Shown here piece by piece: positions 1-7,774 of a DNA stretch of 53,022 nucleotides. The translations under genes and the position numbers were made by a program. Location of the stretch: positions 1 to 53,022 of IMG/VR virus record IMGVR_UViG_3300044611_000205. One strand, 5' to 3'. Every line of letters starts with the position of its first letter. Positions within the stretch are counted from its first letter, which is position 1. Below the pieces are notes generated by a model. It searched no databases. It saw only the letters and a list, made by a program, of their open reading frames with translations, and was not told the origin of the DNA. The stretch comes from a virus.

Positions 1-78
1 CCAGATTGTCATCACTCTACGCCAGATCAAAAAATTATTCAAGAAATGAAATTAATCTTGAATAGTCACGCAAATGTA
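1..78 (+). pseudogene. Inverted fragment of DNA polymerase III alpha (PHP domain part)
   Basis: In plus-strand frame 1 the first bases encode PDCHHSTPDQKIIQEMK followed by LILNSHA. This resembles the late part of the DnaE PHP domain, where the family carries a metal-binding D-x-H motif just before the region leading into the polymerase palm. The neighbouring minus-strand gene (644 to 66) encodes the earlier part of the same domain and stops abruptly at 66. The two pieces are therefore consecutive parts of one protein in opposite orientations, meeting near 66 to 78. The open frame runs on to 228, but beyond the junction it is only the antisense of dnaE. Length and identity are inferred from motif recall, not a search. 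Confidence 0.6.
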
Positions 79-644
79 TTTTTAAACCAAGACAAATGTT
101 TTTTAGCAGCAGCATACTCATTATGCTCTAAGGCTTTGTTAATTAAACCAGAAGCACATCCTGATAAAACAATTAGTCCTTCTTTATATTTTTCTAATAT
201 TTCAAAATCAATTCTAGATTTTTTATAAAATCCTTCTGTCCATGCTATTTCGTTTAACCTATTTAAATTATCTAATCCTTGTTGATTTTTAGCAAGAATA
301 ATAATATGGTTATATGTAGTATCTAATGGATCTATTCTGTCTTTTTTGTCTCTTTGGTCAAATCTATCTTTTGTTATATACCCTTCAATTCCAAGTATTG
401 GCTTTATTCCATATTTTTTAACAGCCCTATACATTGGTCTATGTCCTGACAAAACTCCATGATCAGTAATTGCTATGGCTTTCATTCCTAGTTCACTTGC
501 ACGTTTAGCATACTCTTCTGGAGTCGCCACACCATCAAAAAGTGAATAGTGTGTATGAACGTGTAGTGGAACGTAACTCAAGCCATAGCCCTTCTTGTTG
601 CTCTTTTTACCACTCTGCTGCTGCAGATGTTGCTGGGTTGTCAA
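66..644 (-). CDS. dnaE: DNA polymerase III alpha subunit, N-terminal PHP domain (truncated)
   Basis: This is the beginning of a bacterial-type replicative DNA polymerase (family C). The 192 residues hold the first PHP metal-site motifs: HVHTHYSLFDG at 28 to 38, AITDHG at 58 to 63, GIEGYI at 85 to 90 and LSGCASG at 160 to 166. A complete DnaE has about 1000 to 1200 residues, so only the first sixth is present. The frame ends in TGA right after WFKNTFA, where the family normally continues with about 50 more PHP residues. The missing continuation appears inverted at bases 1 to 78, so the stop is probably created by a rearrangement or chimera rather than being a natural end. The start overlaps the upstream single-strand-binding gene by 38 bases. 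Residues 1 to 19 are a polar, Gln/Lys-rich leader. Confidence 0.88.
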   Translation of the reverse strand: MTTQQHLQQQSGKKSNKKGYGLSYVPLHVHTHYSLFDGVATPEEYAKRASELGMKAIAITDHGVLSGHRPMYRAVKKYGIKPILGIEGYITKDRFDQRDKKDRIDPLDTTYNHIIILAKNQQGLDNLNRLNEIAWTEGFYKKSRIDFEILEKYKEGLIVLSGCASGLINKALEHNEYAAAKKHLSWFKNTFA

Positions 645-1257
645 ATCCTAAATAGAATGCCTCTTGTTCTGCATAAGGAACTACCCTTAATGCATTTTCA
701 ATATTTGGAAATTCATATTTAGACCAATCAAATGGTTCTGCATCTTGTTTAAGTGGGATAAGGGTGTAAGTTGTTTCTGTACCCTTTCCATTACGCTTTA
801 ATTTCCAAGTCATGTTTGACAAACTTTGTGACTCAGATGCGTATTCTCTAATAGTATTAAATGTTGCTGACTTTGCAACACCCATACTCCAAATTGCAAC
901 ATGTGGATCATTTATTCCATCATCAACTAACACACTTGTATAAAATCTTAAACGTCCAGCCCAACCAGCCTTTGGATCTTTTCTGTGCATTTCTTCTGCC
1001 CAGTCTCTACCCTCGGTATCCATGGTATCTACTGCTTTACGCTTATAATCTTTTGGATTTGTGTGTTCTTTTACTACAAGTGCAAGACCACGCTTTTCTT
1101 CATAATGTGGTGAGTCTGCATCTAATTCTGCGACAAATCTTATTTGTACGCTTTGTCCATCGTCAAGTTTTAACCACTTTATTTTTGGACCATTGCTATC
1201 GTATTTTGGTTTATCGACTATTGCTTCGATATTTTTTAACCCTCTTATAATTGACAT
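607..1257 (-). CDS. Putative single-stranded DNA-binding protein
   Basis: A 216-residue protein lies between primase and dnaE, where a phage ssDNA-binding protein is expected. Visible features are a basic N-terminus, an OB-like run (KWLKLDDGQSVQIRFV near 28 to 43), a cluster of aromatic and basic residues (AGWAGRLRFYTSVLVDDG near 98 to 115), and a short tail ending SAAAEW. Tail ends of this kind in SSBs contact other replication proteins. It is not an obvious bacterial Ssb but resembles the gp32-like binding proteins of phages, as far as I can judge by eye. A Shine-Dalgarno AAGGAG precedes the ATG. The stop lies inside the dnaE start, suggesting translational coupling. An alternative is another replisome accessory protein. 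Confidence 0.6.
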   Translation of the reverse strand: MSIIRGLKNIEAIVDKPKYDSNGPKIKWLKLDDGQSVQIRFVAELDADSPHYEEKRGLALVVKEHTNPKDYKRKAVDTMDTEGRDWAEEMHRKDPKAGWAGRLRFYTSVLVDDGINDPHVAIWSMGVAKSATFNTIREYASESQSLSNMTWKLKRNGKGTETTYTLIPLKQDAEPFDWSKYEFPNIENALRVVPYAEQEAFYLGFDNPATSAAAEW

Positions 1258-1295
1258 ATTTCTCCTTAATGTTCTCCCTGTAAATGGGACTTACC

Positions 1296-2252
1296 CTATT
1301 GTAGCATTGTAGCGACTATATTGTCAAATTTTTTTATAAACTCTTTTAAATCATTATCAGACAAATCAGAAACATCTTTTACGTTGTTAGGCAACTTAGC
1401 AACAAAACATTTTCCTGGGCCTAGGTCTGTTATTAACTTATTAGACATGTTAGTTCCAGCCTCATCGTTATCTCCTAATGCTATGACTTGATTAAAATAC
1501 TGATTTAATAACTTTCTTTGTTCTTTTGATATTGTTGCACCTAAGGTAGCAACTGCATGAGCACCAACCTGTTCTAGTCTAATAGCATCAAATGATGATT
1601 CAACAACAAATATTTTATCTACTCTCTTATTTCTTGATAGGTTAAACAAGGTTTTGCTTTTTGGAAGGTCTGTTGAATTTTTAAATCTTTTACCTTCTAT
1701 TGATCTTCCAACAAAGCCCAAACATATTCCGTCTGGTGAATGTACTGGAATTGTAACCATGTCTTGAGAAGTAGAATATCCTAATCTATATCTATCTATG
1801 CTATCTTTATTTATACCTCTATCATCAAAATATTTCATAGCCCTAAAATTTTTAAATACATTTTCGTATAATTTTTCTATTAATTGTTCATCAAATTGAA
1901 AAAATGTTGCAGGCTTGTTTAGTGCTGAGTTTAATTTATCTACTAAATTTCTAGAATCAGATTTAGAATCAATTAATCTTATGGCTTCAAAATAAGATCG
2001 TCCAGAGATTTGCATAACTAACTCTTCAAGACTTTTAGATTCTTGACATGAAAAACACCAAAATATTCCTGTTTCTTTTGAAACTTCTCCTGCTGGAGAT
2101 CTATAGTTATTATGAAATGGACAAAAGATCATTAGATCGTTATCTAATTCATATTGTATATCTATTCCTGATGTGACGAGAATTCGCTTGACTTGTTCTT
2201 CTGAGTAGTATGTGACATCACTGGCTTGTTTTTTTCTAAGCCCATTATGCAT
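1296..2252 (-). CDS. DnaG-type DNA primase
   Basis: Makes RNA primers for replication. The N-terminus carries a zinc-binding domain of CHC2 type (C44, H47, C66, C69: CPFH then CFSC). The TOPRIM catalytic domain follows, with the conserved glutamate in FVVESSFDAIRL (E218) and the acidic motif ALGDNDEAG at 258 to 266. At 318 residues it is shorter than bacterial DnaG (about 580 to 600) and lacks the C-terminal helicase-interaction domain, as is common in phages. It lies directly downstream of the helicase block. The ATG overlaps the preceding small gene by 91 bases. No later methionine keeps the zinc domain intact, so this start is preferred. Family assignment is secure. Confidence 0.93.
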   Translation of the reverse strand: MHNGLRKKQASDVTYYSEEQVKRILVTSGIDIQYELDNDLMIFCPFHNNYRSPAGEVSKETGIFWCFSCQESKSLEELVMQISGRSYFEAIRLIDSKSDSRNLVDKLNSALNKPATFFQFDEQLIEKLYENVFKNFRAMKYFDDRGINKDSIDRYRLGYSTSQDMVTIPVHSPDGICLGFVGRSIEGKRFKNSTDLPKSKTLFNLSRNKRVDKIFVVESSFDAIRLEQVGAHAVATLGATISKEQRKLLNQYFNQVIALGDNDEAGTNMSNKLITDLGPGKCFVAKLPNNVKDVSDLSDNDLKEFIKKFDNIVATMLQ

Positions 2253-2485
2253 TGTGCCCTAGCCTTTCCAACATATACTCCGTATACTGATAAATTAAAA
2301 TTGAAAGTCTTACCATTATATCCTATTGTGAAGTCTGGGTCAATATCGTATCTTGGAACATATCCATTATTTCTCATTGAAGAAGTTAGCATAAAAATAT
2401 ATTGACTTTTTAATCTTACAATATAAGATTCGTCATATATCTCTCCAGATAAAGAAAATCTTTTTATAGGCTTATGGTTGTACAT
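2162..2485 (-). CDS. Conserved phage protein of unknown function, replication region
   Basis: A 107-residue protein between helicase and primase. I do not recognise a domain with a known role. Residues 43 to 82 look like a compact beta-rich core with glycines and aromatics (DFTIGYNGKTFNFNLSVYG). The C-terminal 30 residues are polar and come from DNA that also encodes the primase N-terminus in another frame (91-base overlap), so they are probably unconstrained. A TATAAT box ends only 6 bases before the ATG and there is no Shine-Dalgarno, so this gene may start a leaderless transcript that also carries primase. Confidence 0.65.
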   Translation of the reverse strand: MYNHKPIKRFSLSGEIYDESYIVRLKSQYIFMLTSSMRNNGYVPRYDIDPDFTIGYNGKTFNFNLSVYGVYVGKARAQCIMGLEKNKPVMSHTTQKNKSSEFSSHQE

Positions 2486-2491
2486 AGTACA

Positions 2492-2497
2492 ATTATA
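2492..2497 (-). promoter_or_regulatory. -10 box giving a leaderless start
   Basis: TATAAT on the minus strand lies 6 bases upstream of the ATG at 2485. Transcription would start at or next to the initiation codon. A possible -35 (TTGAAA at 2517 to 2522) has a long 19-base spacer. No Shine-Dalgarno is present. Confidence 0.5.
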
Positions 2498-2505
2498 TAG
2501 ACTAA

Positions 2506-3744
2506 TTATTGATTGTTTTCAAAATCTTTGTATATAAATCTTCCAGAATCAAAGTCAACATCTACCATAAATTCCCCTGAAAATCCGTGCCTATTTTTTC
2601 TAAAAGCACATTCTAAAATTGTACTGCCTTGTGCTCTTCCTAAAGCCAAAACCCAATCTGCATCATAGGCTAATTGCTTTGACCAAGCAACTTGACCAAG
2701 AGATGGAACGCTATTCATATCTGTTGCGTCGTCTGGAGTTGCTGAAGCAATTGCAACAATGGGAACTTGTGCAGATATAGCCAACACTTTTAACTCTCTT
2801 GAAATGCTTTTAATTTTTACTACTTCATTTTCTGTTGGAATATTTGATTGCATTAGTTGAATATAGTCTACAAATACTATATCTGGTGAGTATTGATCTA
2901 TCTTTCCTCTTAATACAGAAGTAGATAATTCTCCTACCCCGTCATTTGAGACAATGTGAAATGGTGGCATATTCTTTACATGTTGATCTGCCCAAAGTTT
3001 TAAAGACTCTGTGTCAATCTGTCCAGAACTTAATTTTCTATGTGAGAAAAAACCCTGGCCCATAATTGTATAGACACGATTTCTAACCTCTGTCTCTGTC
3101 ATTTCAAGAGATATTACTAACGGCTTTCTTCCATTTTTCCATGCCTGAACAGCCATAAAAAGTGCAAGCCAAGACTTACCAATAGCAGGATAAGCAAGAA
3201 GAATGCCAAACTGACCAGGAGTAATGCCTGCTGGAAGATAGTTGTCAAAACCAGCAAGATTTGTTTTAATACCATAATTGCCTTTTTCATTTAACTCCCT
3301 TATGTGTTTAAAATGTGTAATAGCATCTTCTATATCGGTAGCATCAATATCTCTAATGTTCGCAGTAATTTTTTTTAATTCCGAAGTTTTTCCAATTAAG
3401 TTATTTAAAGCATCATTTGGCTTATTGTCTTGAAGTTGCTTTGCTGTAGACATTAAAACATTGCTTAGACTATTTTGCAAAAAAGAGGTTCTTAATTCTT
3501 CTAAATGATACTTTGTATTTCCAATTTCTCCAACTGGATCAAAGTCTCTAAATTTTTCTACAACAAGTTGTATTGATGGAACTGTTGAGTTTTGCTCACT
3601 ATATTGTTTTATAAACTCCCAAACATCTTTATGTGTTCTAAACAAATCATCTGGGTTTGCTTGTAGTAGTACGTGTAGTTGCTTATCTTTTAGGACCGCT
3701 GAAAGAACTTTGGCTTCTAATTCTGTAGACATTACTTTAACCAT
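2506..3744 (-). CDS. Replicative DNA helicase, DnaB-like
   Basis: Ring helicase that unwinds the fork. Residues 1 to about 120 correspond to the small N-terminal helical domain (a typical DnaB opening, LEAKVLSAVLKD). Residues 155 to 412 form the RecA-like motor: Walker A AYPAIGKS at 184 to 191, catalytic glutamate in ISLEM (E214), Walker B FVDYIQLM (D293). An arginine/lysine-rich motif ending in KNRHG lies near the C-terminus. Length 412 is close to bacterial DnaB (about 450). The upstream gene's TAA overlaps an internal ATG at 3732 (TAATG), four codons later, which is an equally plausible coupled start. It stands in a helicase, primase, SSB, polymerase order. Confidence 0.93.
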   Translation of the reverse strand: MVKVMSTELEAKVLSAVLKDKQLHVLLQANPDDLFRTHKDVWEFIKQYSEQNSTVPSIQLVVEKFRDFDPVGEIGNTKYHLEELRTSFLQNSLSNVLMSTAKQLQDNKPNDALNNLIGKTSELKKITANIRDIDATDIEDAITHFKHIRELNEKGNYGIKTNLAGFDNYLPAGITPGQFGILLAYPAIGKSWLALFMAVQAWKNGRKPLVISLEMTETEVRNRVYTIMGQGFFSHRKLSSGQIDTESLKLWADQHVKNMPPFHIVSNDGVGELSTSVLRGKIDQYSPDIVFVDYIQLMQSNIPTENEVVKIKSISRELKVLAISAQVPIVAIASATPDDATDMNSVPSLGQVAWSKQLAYDADWVLALGRAQGSTILECAFRKNRHGFSGEFMVDVDFDSGRFIYKDFENNQ

Positions 3745-4034
3745 TCTTTTGCTTGTTGACGCATTATTGTACGTACTCTATCATCTTCTTCTTTTATTTT
3801 TTTTGCTGAATAAATCTTGTCTGCGTTATACGTAAACCATTTCCAACTAGGACTTGCACTAACATTAAAATAATACTCTATTAGATCGTAGCATCCTTCT
3901 AGGGTATAAGACTTTATTAAAGCGTCTGCAGCCCACTGTTCAGCATGCATATTCATAGTATCGTCTAAACCTTTTTCTTTTAAACGTTTCCTAAATTTAG
4001 TTATAAGTGCAAACTTTTGTTGCCTATTTGTCAC
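3732..4034 (-). CDS. Small helical protein upstream of helicase; possible helicase loader
   Basis: A 100-residue charged, helix-prone protein with a conserved-looking centre (HAEQWAADALIKSYTLEGC, about 30 to 48, then WKWFTYNADKIY). I do not recognise the family. It sits directly before the DnaB-like helicase and overlaps it, a place where phages often encode a helicase loader or replisome adaptor. That role is inference from position only. The start shares a base with the previous gene's stop, indicating coupling. Confidence 0.6.
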   Translation of the reverse strand: MTNRQQKFALITKFRKRLKEKGLDDTMNMHAEQWAADALIKSYTLEGCYDLIEYYFNVSASPSWKWFTYNADKIYSAKKIKEEDDRVRTIMRQQAKEWLK

Positions 4035-4234
4035 TACTCTAACTCTTTCTTAGCCTCGTCTACTTTTGCAATAACTGAGTCTTCAACAAATTTGTAAACT
4101 CTGTTTATTGCTTCATCGGAATTTTCTTCACTACGTACAAAATCTGTACAACCAATATCTATTCTTAAACTTTGAAAATTTCCAAGATTTAATGTATATC
4201 CAAGAGTAACGGATACGCTTGTTTTATCTGACAT
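4034..4234 (-). CDS. Small conserved phage protein of unknown function
   Basis: A 66-residue protein with the motif SVTLGYTLNLGNFQSLRIDIG at the N-terminus (beta-hairpin-like) and an acidic, helical C-terminus rich in Glu and Lys. Similar short proteins are common in replication regions of actinophages, as I recall, but none has a known role. It is tightly packed: the stop touches the next gene's start, and only 3 bases separate it from the upstream gene. Confidence 0.6.
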   Translation of the reverse strand: MSDKTSVSVTLGYTLNLGNFQSLRIDIGCTDFVRSEENSDEAINRVYKFVEDSVIAKVDEAKKELE

Positions 4235-4237
4235 ATT

Positions 4238-4783
4238 TCACCATGTTTCTTCGGCCCAGACAGGGATAAATTCCCCATCTTTATTCTTCGTATATAACAT
4301 TATAGCGTCTCCTAGAACAGAACGCAAGTCTTTTTCTGTAAGAACATCTTTTCTTGGAGTTATCTTTCCATCTTTTCTGGGTCTTCCAACGTGTACGTGA
4401 GCCATTGCATTTCTTATCGCAAATAAATCATCTTCTGAGTAATAAGATCTTTTTTGCCAGGTTCTGGTTCCATTTAAAACGGTTCCAGTTGGTTTTGGTA
4501 TGCTTTCAGAAGATATCATTCTTTCAAATTGCATTCTAGACCTATTAAATATTCTTAAAGTATTACTAAAAGTGTATGCTCTTTTTCTATGTTTTTTAAA
4601 ATCTGTCAAAAGCATGGTTTGCTCTTTTCCATTTATATAATTATAAAAACTACAAACATTGCTTGCCCTATTTGTGTGTAAAAGTTTAACCAAGTCTTTA
4701 CCAATAAAAAATACTAAATTGCTTGGTTTTATACCTGACTGCCTGACCTTTTCGCCAAGACTACTTCCGCTGACATTATCCAT
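4238..4783 (-). CDS. Helix-turn-helix / AT-hook DNA-binding protein
   Basis: A 181-residue protein. Residues 74 to 127 look like a MerR-type winged helix region (IFNRSRMQFERMI, then WQKRSYYSEDDLFAIRNAM). Residues 133 to 137 are GRPRK, an AT-hook core that binds the minor groove of AT-rich DNA. It probably regulates the replication operon or binds near an origin, which is inference. It overlaps the zinc-ribbon gene by 55 bases. The N-terminal 35 residues contain a short hydrophobic stretch of no clear meaning. Family assignment is by eye. Confidence 0.65.
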   Translation of the reverse strand: MDNVSGSSLGEKVRQSGIKPSNLVFFIGKDLVKLLHTNRASNVCSFYNYINGKEQTMLLTDFKKHRKRAYTFSNTLRIFNRSRMQFERMISSESIPKPTGTVLNGTRTWQKRSYYSEDDLFAIRNAMAHVHVGRPRKDGKITPRKDVLTEKDLRSVLGDAIMLYTKNKDGEFIPVWAEETW

Positions 4784-4938
4784 TTTACACGTTCACCAAA
4801 CTTACTTATATGATCAAAAATCTCTCTTTTTCCACATTTCATACAAAAAATTTCCAAATGATCTTTTGATGAATATGATCTATCTACAAACATTCTACCA
4901 AAACATTTAGTGCATGTCAATGCTTCTTGTCTATTCAT
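4729..4938 (-). CDS. Zinc-ribbon protein
   Basis: A 69-residue protein with two CxxC knuckles (C9/C12 and C32/C35), the pattern of a zinc ribbon. It is probably a small nucleic-acid-binding or regulatory protein at the head of the replication operon. The C-terminal 18 residues overlap the next gene. The ATG has no Shine-Dalgarno. An extended -10 box lies 9 bases upstream, so the mRNA may be leaderless or nearly so. Confidence 0.7.
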   Translation of the reverse strand: MNRQEALTCTKCFGRMFVDRSYSSKDHLEIFCMKCGKREIFDHISKFGERVKWIMSAEVVLAKRSGSQV

Positions 4939-4947
4939 AATAAAAAA

Positions 4948-4956
4948 ATTATATCA
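4948..4956 (-). promoter_or_regulatory. Extended -10 promoter of the replication operon
   Basis: TGATATAAT on the minus strand matches the extended -10 consensus TGnTATAAT. The ATG of the zinc-ribbon gene at 4938 is 9 bases downstream, leaving almost no leader. No good -35 is visible, as is usual for extended -10 promoters. Confidence 0.5.
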
Positions 4957-4960
4957 GATG

Positions 4961-5383
4961 TTAGGATATACCTATAGCGATTAGATTTATTTGCATAGTA
5001 ACAGAACCAGTAGATCCTGATGGAAACTTTATTACCCCATCAACTCTATCTTTAGTAACCGAAGTTAATACAGCGGTAGCAGCATTACCTCCAGCCACGG
5101 TGCTTGTAGTATTTGTTAGTCCAACTACTGCTACTGGGGTAGAAGTAAAATTTGGGTAGGTAAAGAAAAACTTTTCTTCTGGGGATGTAGTAATGTTATT
5201 TATAGTTACTGATCTATTTTCTGCGTAAAACTTTAAAGCACTAGTATTGGTTGCAGTAGAGTTTACTCTAGATTGAGTAGAGGTTAACTGAGAATTTTGT
5301 AGGTCACTAACTGCCTCTACTAAAGAGGAAATTAGTGTAACGTCTATTGGTTGCCCACGGCTTGGTGTTGTAGTAGTTGCCAT
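4961..5383 (-). CDS. Probable virion-associated tail protein
   Basis: A 140-residue, Ser/Thr-rich protein of unknown family at the end of the tail operon. Residues 1 to 55 are polar and helix-prone (ISSLVEAVSDLQNSQL), and residues 55 to 140 look like an all-beta domain ending in hydrophobic strands. This short-helix plus beta-domain plan is typical of small fibre or tip components that trimerise. The ATG follows a 17-base gap after the upstream gene. The function is inferred from position and composition. Confidence 0.55.
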   Translation of the reverse strand: MATTTTPSRGQPIDVTLISSLVEAVSDLQNSQLTSTQSRVNSTATNTSALKFYAENRSVTINNITTSPEEKFFFTYPNFTSTPVAVVGLTNTTSTVAGGNAATAVLTSVTKDRVDGVIKFPSGSTGSVTMQINLIAIGIS

Positions 5384-5400
5384 ATTAATCTATTATATCA

Positions 5401-5850
5401 CTAGAAAACTATTTCGTCAGTCTCTAAAATTTTAAAAACATCTTCTTGCTCTGGGGGTAGTGGATAAGAAGGAAGTTGAACTTTAAATGTTCCAGAACTT
5501 GCAGAAGATGGTATTCTTACGTTTGCAGAATTTCCTACAAATCTTCCCAAGTATTCAAAATTTTCTGAAGTACTCCATTGTGCAAAAATATCGTGAAGTG
5601 AATTATCCACATTATAATGAACATCTTCCCATGTCAAATTTATATTTTTGTTTCCAGATGTTGGGGTAATGACATTATAAGAAAATTGCGTACTTGAACT
5701 TGCTATCTGTCCAGTGCTTTCTAATAAGAACACTGGAGACCATTCTGAGATCTCGTTATAATCTTTTGTAGTTATTCTAAATCTTATTTTGTGTTTTCCT
5801 TCAGGACCTGGTACTGGGAGTTTATTTACAGGGATAGTTACTCTTGCCAT
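5401..5850 (-). CDS. Minor tail protein, Ig/fibronectin-like
   Basis: A 149-residue beta-rich protein. Residues 18 to 50 (HKIRFRITTKDYNEISEWSP) look like one fibronectin III strand set, and residues 60 to 110 like a second half. It may decorate the distal tail. The start overlaps the stop of the upstream tail gene by one base, so it belongs to the same operon. I do not recognise a specific family. Confidence 0.55.
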   Translation of the reverse strand: MARVTIPVNKLPVPGPEGKHKIRFRITTKDYNEISEWSPVFLLESTGQIASSSTQFSYNVITPTSGNKNINLTWEDVHYNVDNSLHDIFAQWSTSENFEYLGRFVGNSANVRIPSSASSGTFKVQLPSYPLPPEQEDVFKILETDEIVF

Positions 5851-6962
5851 TATAAAACACTAGTTCCAAATCTATATTCTATATAATTACTTGTATTTTC
5901 TTCTTTAGTTATAGGAGTACCACTATCTGTTGCAATAACGTTATACGCTACTAATGAATAAAGTGGATTGATTGCAGTAACATTATCAATTCTCATTCCA
6001 TCAAATAAAACATAAAAATCATCTGTAGGAATATTGTTTTCTAATGTAGAAGCATATATTCTAATTAAATTTATATTTGCCCAAGAAAATGTAGGGTCTG
6101 TGATAAATTGTGATATTGTTCTTGTTACTATTTGATACCTATTTGATCCTATGTCACCACTAGTTATGTCAAATCTTCCAACTGCTTTTGGAGATTCGGT
6201 AGAAATATTACTTAAGTTATTAACAAATTCAACAACAATTCTAACATTATCTGGAATAGCATTGTTATTGTTTGATTGACTTATAATGCTTACTGCTAAT
6301 TTTATTTTATCATTTGGAAGATTTTGACTTAAATCAAAATTTAAAGTAGAGTTTTTAATATACTTTGATTCTGGGTCTATAGAGTAACTTTGATTAATAT
6401 CTGATGAATCTCCAGCAACAAGCAAAGATCTATTCAAAAATCTTGGAGGCTCTTGTCTATTAAGTCTTTGTTGGCTATTAAAAATATTTTGCTCAGAATT
6501 AATAAATAAAAAGTCTGGAATATCTCCATCTATATTTGCATTTTCATTTCCTTGATCAATAGGTAAGTTTAAAAATTGAATAGACTCAACATTTTGATCT
6601 TCTACATAAGACCAATTTTCTGCAGGCGAAAAAGTAATTAAAACCTTGCTGTCATATTTTCCAGCAACAACATTGTTTGCTCCAGGATATAATCCTACTT
6701 CGCTAATTTTATATCTTTGATCATTAGGCATTTCTGCTTTTAAAACAATCTTTTCTTCATTACCTTCTTTTACTAAACCCCTAGAAAGAATGGGAACCCT
6801 AAATACTTCAAAGTCTAATGCATCTATGTCTGGAGAAATGGATGCAGATGCACCAGTAAATAATGGCTCTGCTCCAGCACCTACTGCAATGTGTGAGGCA
6901 AATGTAGGAACTTGTCCTAGTAAAAACTTTGCAACTATTTGTTTTCCGTCATTAGTAATCAT
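5850..6962 (-). CDS. Distal tail / baseplate-type structural protein
   Basis: A 370-residue protein. The N-terminus (MITNDGKQIVAKFLLGQVP, then ASHIAVGAG) resembles the opening domain of phage fibre and collar proteins, which attaches them to the tail tip. The rest is beta-rich with many Asn and Ile. It contains a carbohydrate-module-like stretch (about 180 to 330, with TSGDIGSNRYQIV and FYVLFDGMRIDNV) resembling a jelly-roll domain. It lies in the tail-tip cluster downstream of the 1438-residue protein. The role in host contact is inferred. Confidence 0.6.
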   Translation of the reverse strand: MITNDGKQIVAKFLLGQVPTFASHIAVGAGAEPLFTGASASISPDIDALDFEVFRVPILSRGLVKEGNEEKIVLKAEMPNDQRYKISEVGLYPGANNVVAGKYDSKVLITFSPAENWSYVEDQNVESIQFLNLPIDQGNENANIDGDIPDFLFINSEQNIFNSQQRLNRQEPPRFLNRSLLVAGDSSDINQSYSIDPESKYIKNSTLNFDLSQNLPNDKIKLAVSIISQSNNNNAIPDNVRIVVEFVNNLSNISTESPKAVGRFDITSGDIGSNRYQIVTRTISQFITDPTFSWANINLIRIYASTLENNIPTDDFYVLFDGMRIDNVTAINPLYSLVAYNVIATDSGTPITKEENTSNYIEYRFGTSVL

Positions 6963-7774
6963 TATCTCACCTCTACAATTGTACCATTTGTGTCTATTTC
7001 AATCTCTATAAGTTCGTCTGGGGTAATGTTTATCAATTCTATCACTAATGACCCATCGTTGTCTATAAAAATATAATCATCTAAAGACTTTTCTTCTAGG
7101 TAATTCTCATCTGGTATTTTTGTAGATAGTTTTATAGAAAAAGCGTTATATAAAGAGGTGTCTGATTTTTGTGATGAAATTAAGTTTGAAGGATCAAATT
7201 CTTTTCTAATAGATGATAAATTAGAAATTATATTATAGTATGGGTTGTTTCCCTCTACAGTATCTGTTCTTGTAAATTTAGTTAATTCTACCGCTCCAAG
7301 TTTTTCAAATACCAAAGCAGTTATTTCTGCTACATCTATATTTGAATTTGTTAAAGATAAAACATTATCCTTTTCAGGTATCTTGATAGATGGAAGTTCT
7401 TGATTTTGAATTACTGAAGAATGTTCTCCACTAGATCCAGGACTGCTGACTATATCTTCTACTGGATCAACAACTGAGGTATCTGCTGTTAAAACTTTTT
7501 CATGTTTACGTTTGTTTTTATTGTTTTTATTTTTTTCATTTTCTTTTTTCATTAGTTGTGCTCTTTGCATCATCTGTGCTTTATTAGATAATGCCTTTGG
7601 CCCAATAGGACTTGAATATTGTTGAACTGCTTTAGTTTTAGTAGGCAATGTTGATGGCTTAATACCTGAAGGAATTGTTTTTCCTGATGATGACTTTGCT
7701 GCAGTGCTAGAGCCTCCACCACTTGATTTAACGGGTCCACCTATTTTAAACTTCTTGTTATAATGACCTGGCAT
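6962..7774 (-). CDS. Tail-tip protein with low-complexity basic N-terminus
   Basis: A 270-residue protein. Residues 1 to 95 are low complexity: Gly/Ser/Lys-rich at first, then a strongly basic Lys/Asn stretch near 78 to 92. The remainder is acidic and beta-prone (ELINITPDELIEIEIDTNG at the C-terminus). It starts exactly at the stop of the 1438-residue gene and ends at the start of the next, so all three are translated together. I do not recognise the family. A structural role at the tail tip is likely from position. Confidence 0.5.
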   Translation of the reverse strand: MPGHYNKKFKIGGPVKSSGGGSSTAAKSSSGKTIPSGIKPSTLPTKTKAVQQYSSPIGPKALSNKAQMMQRAQLMKKENEKNKNNKNKRKHEKVLTADTSVVDPVEDIVSSPGSSGEHSSVIQNQELPSIKIPEKDNVLSLTNSNIDVAEITALVFEKLGAVELTKFTRTDTVEGNNPYYNIISNLSSIRKEFDPSNLISSQKSDTSLYNAFSIKLSTKIPDENYLEEKSLDDYIFIDNDGSLVIELINITPDELIEIEIDTNGTIVEVR

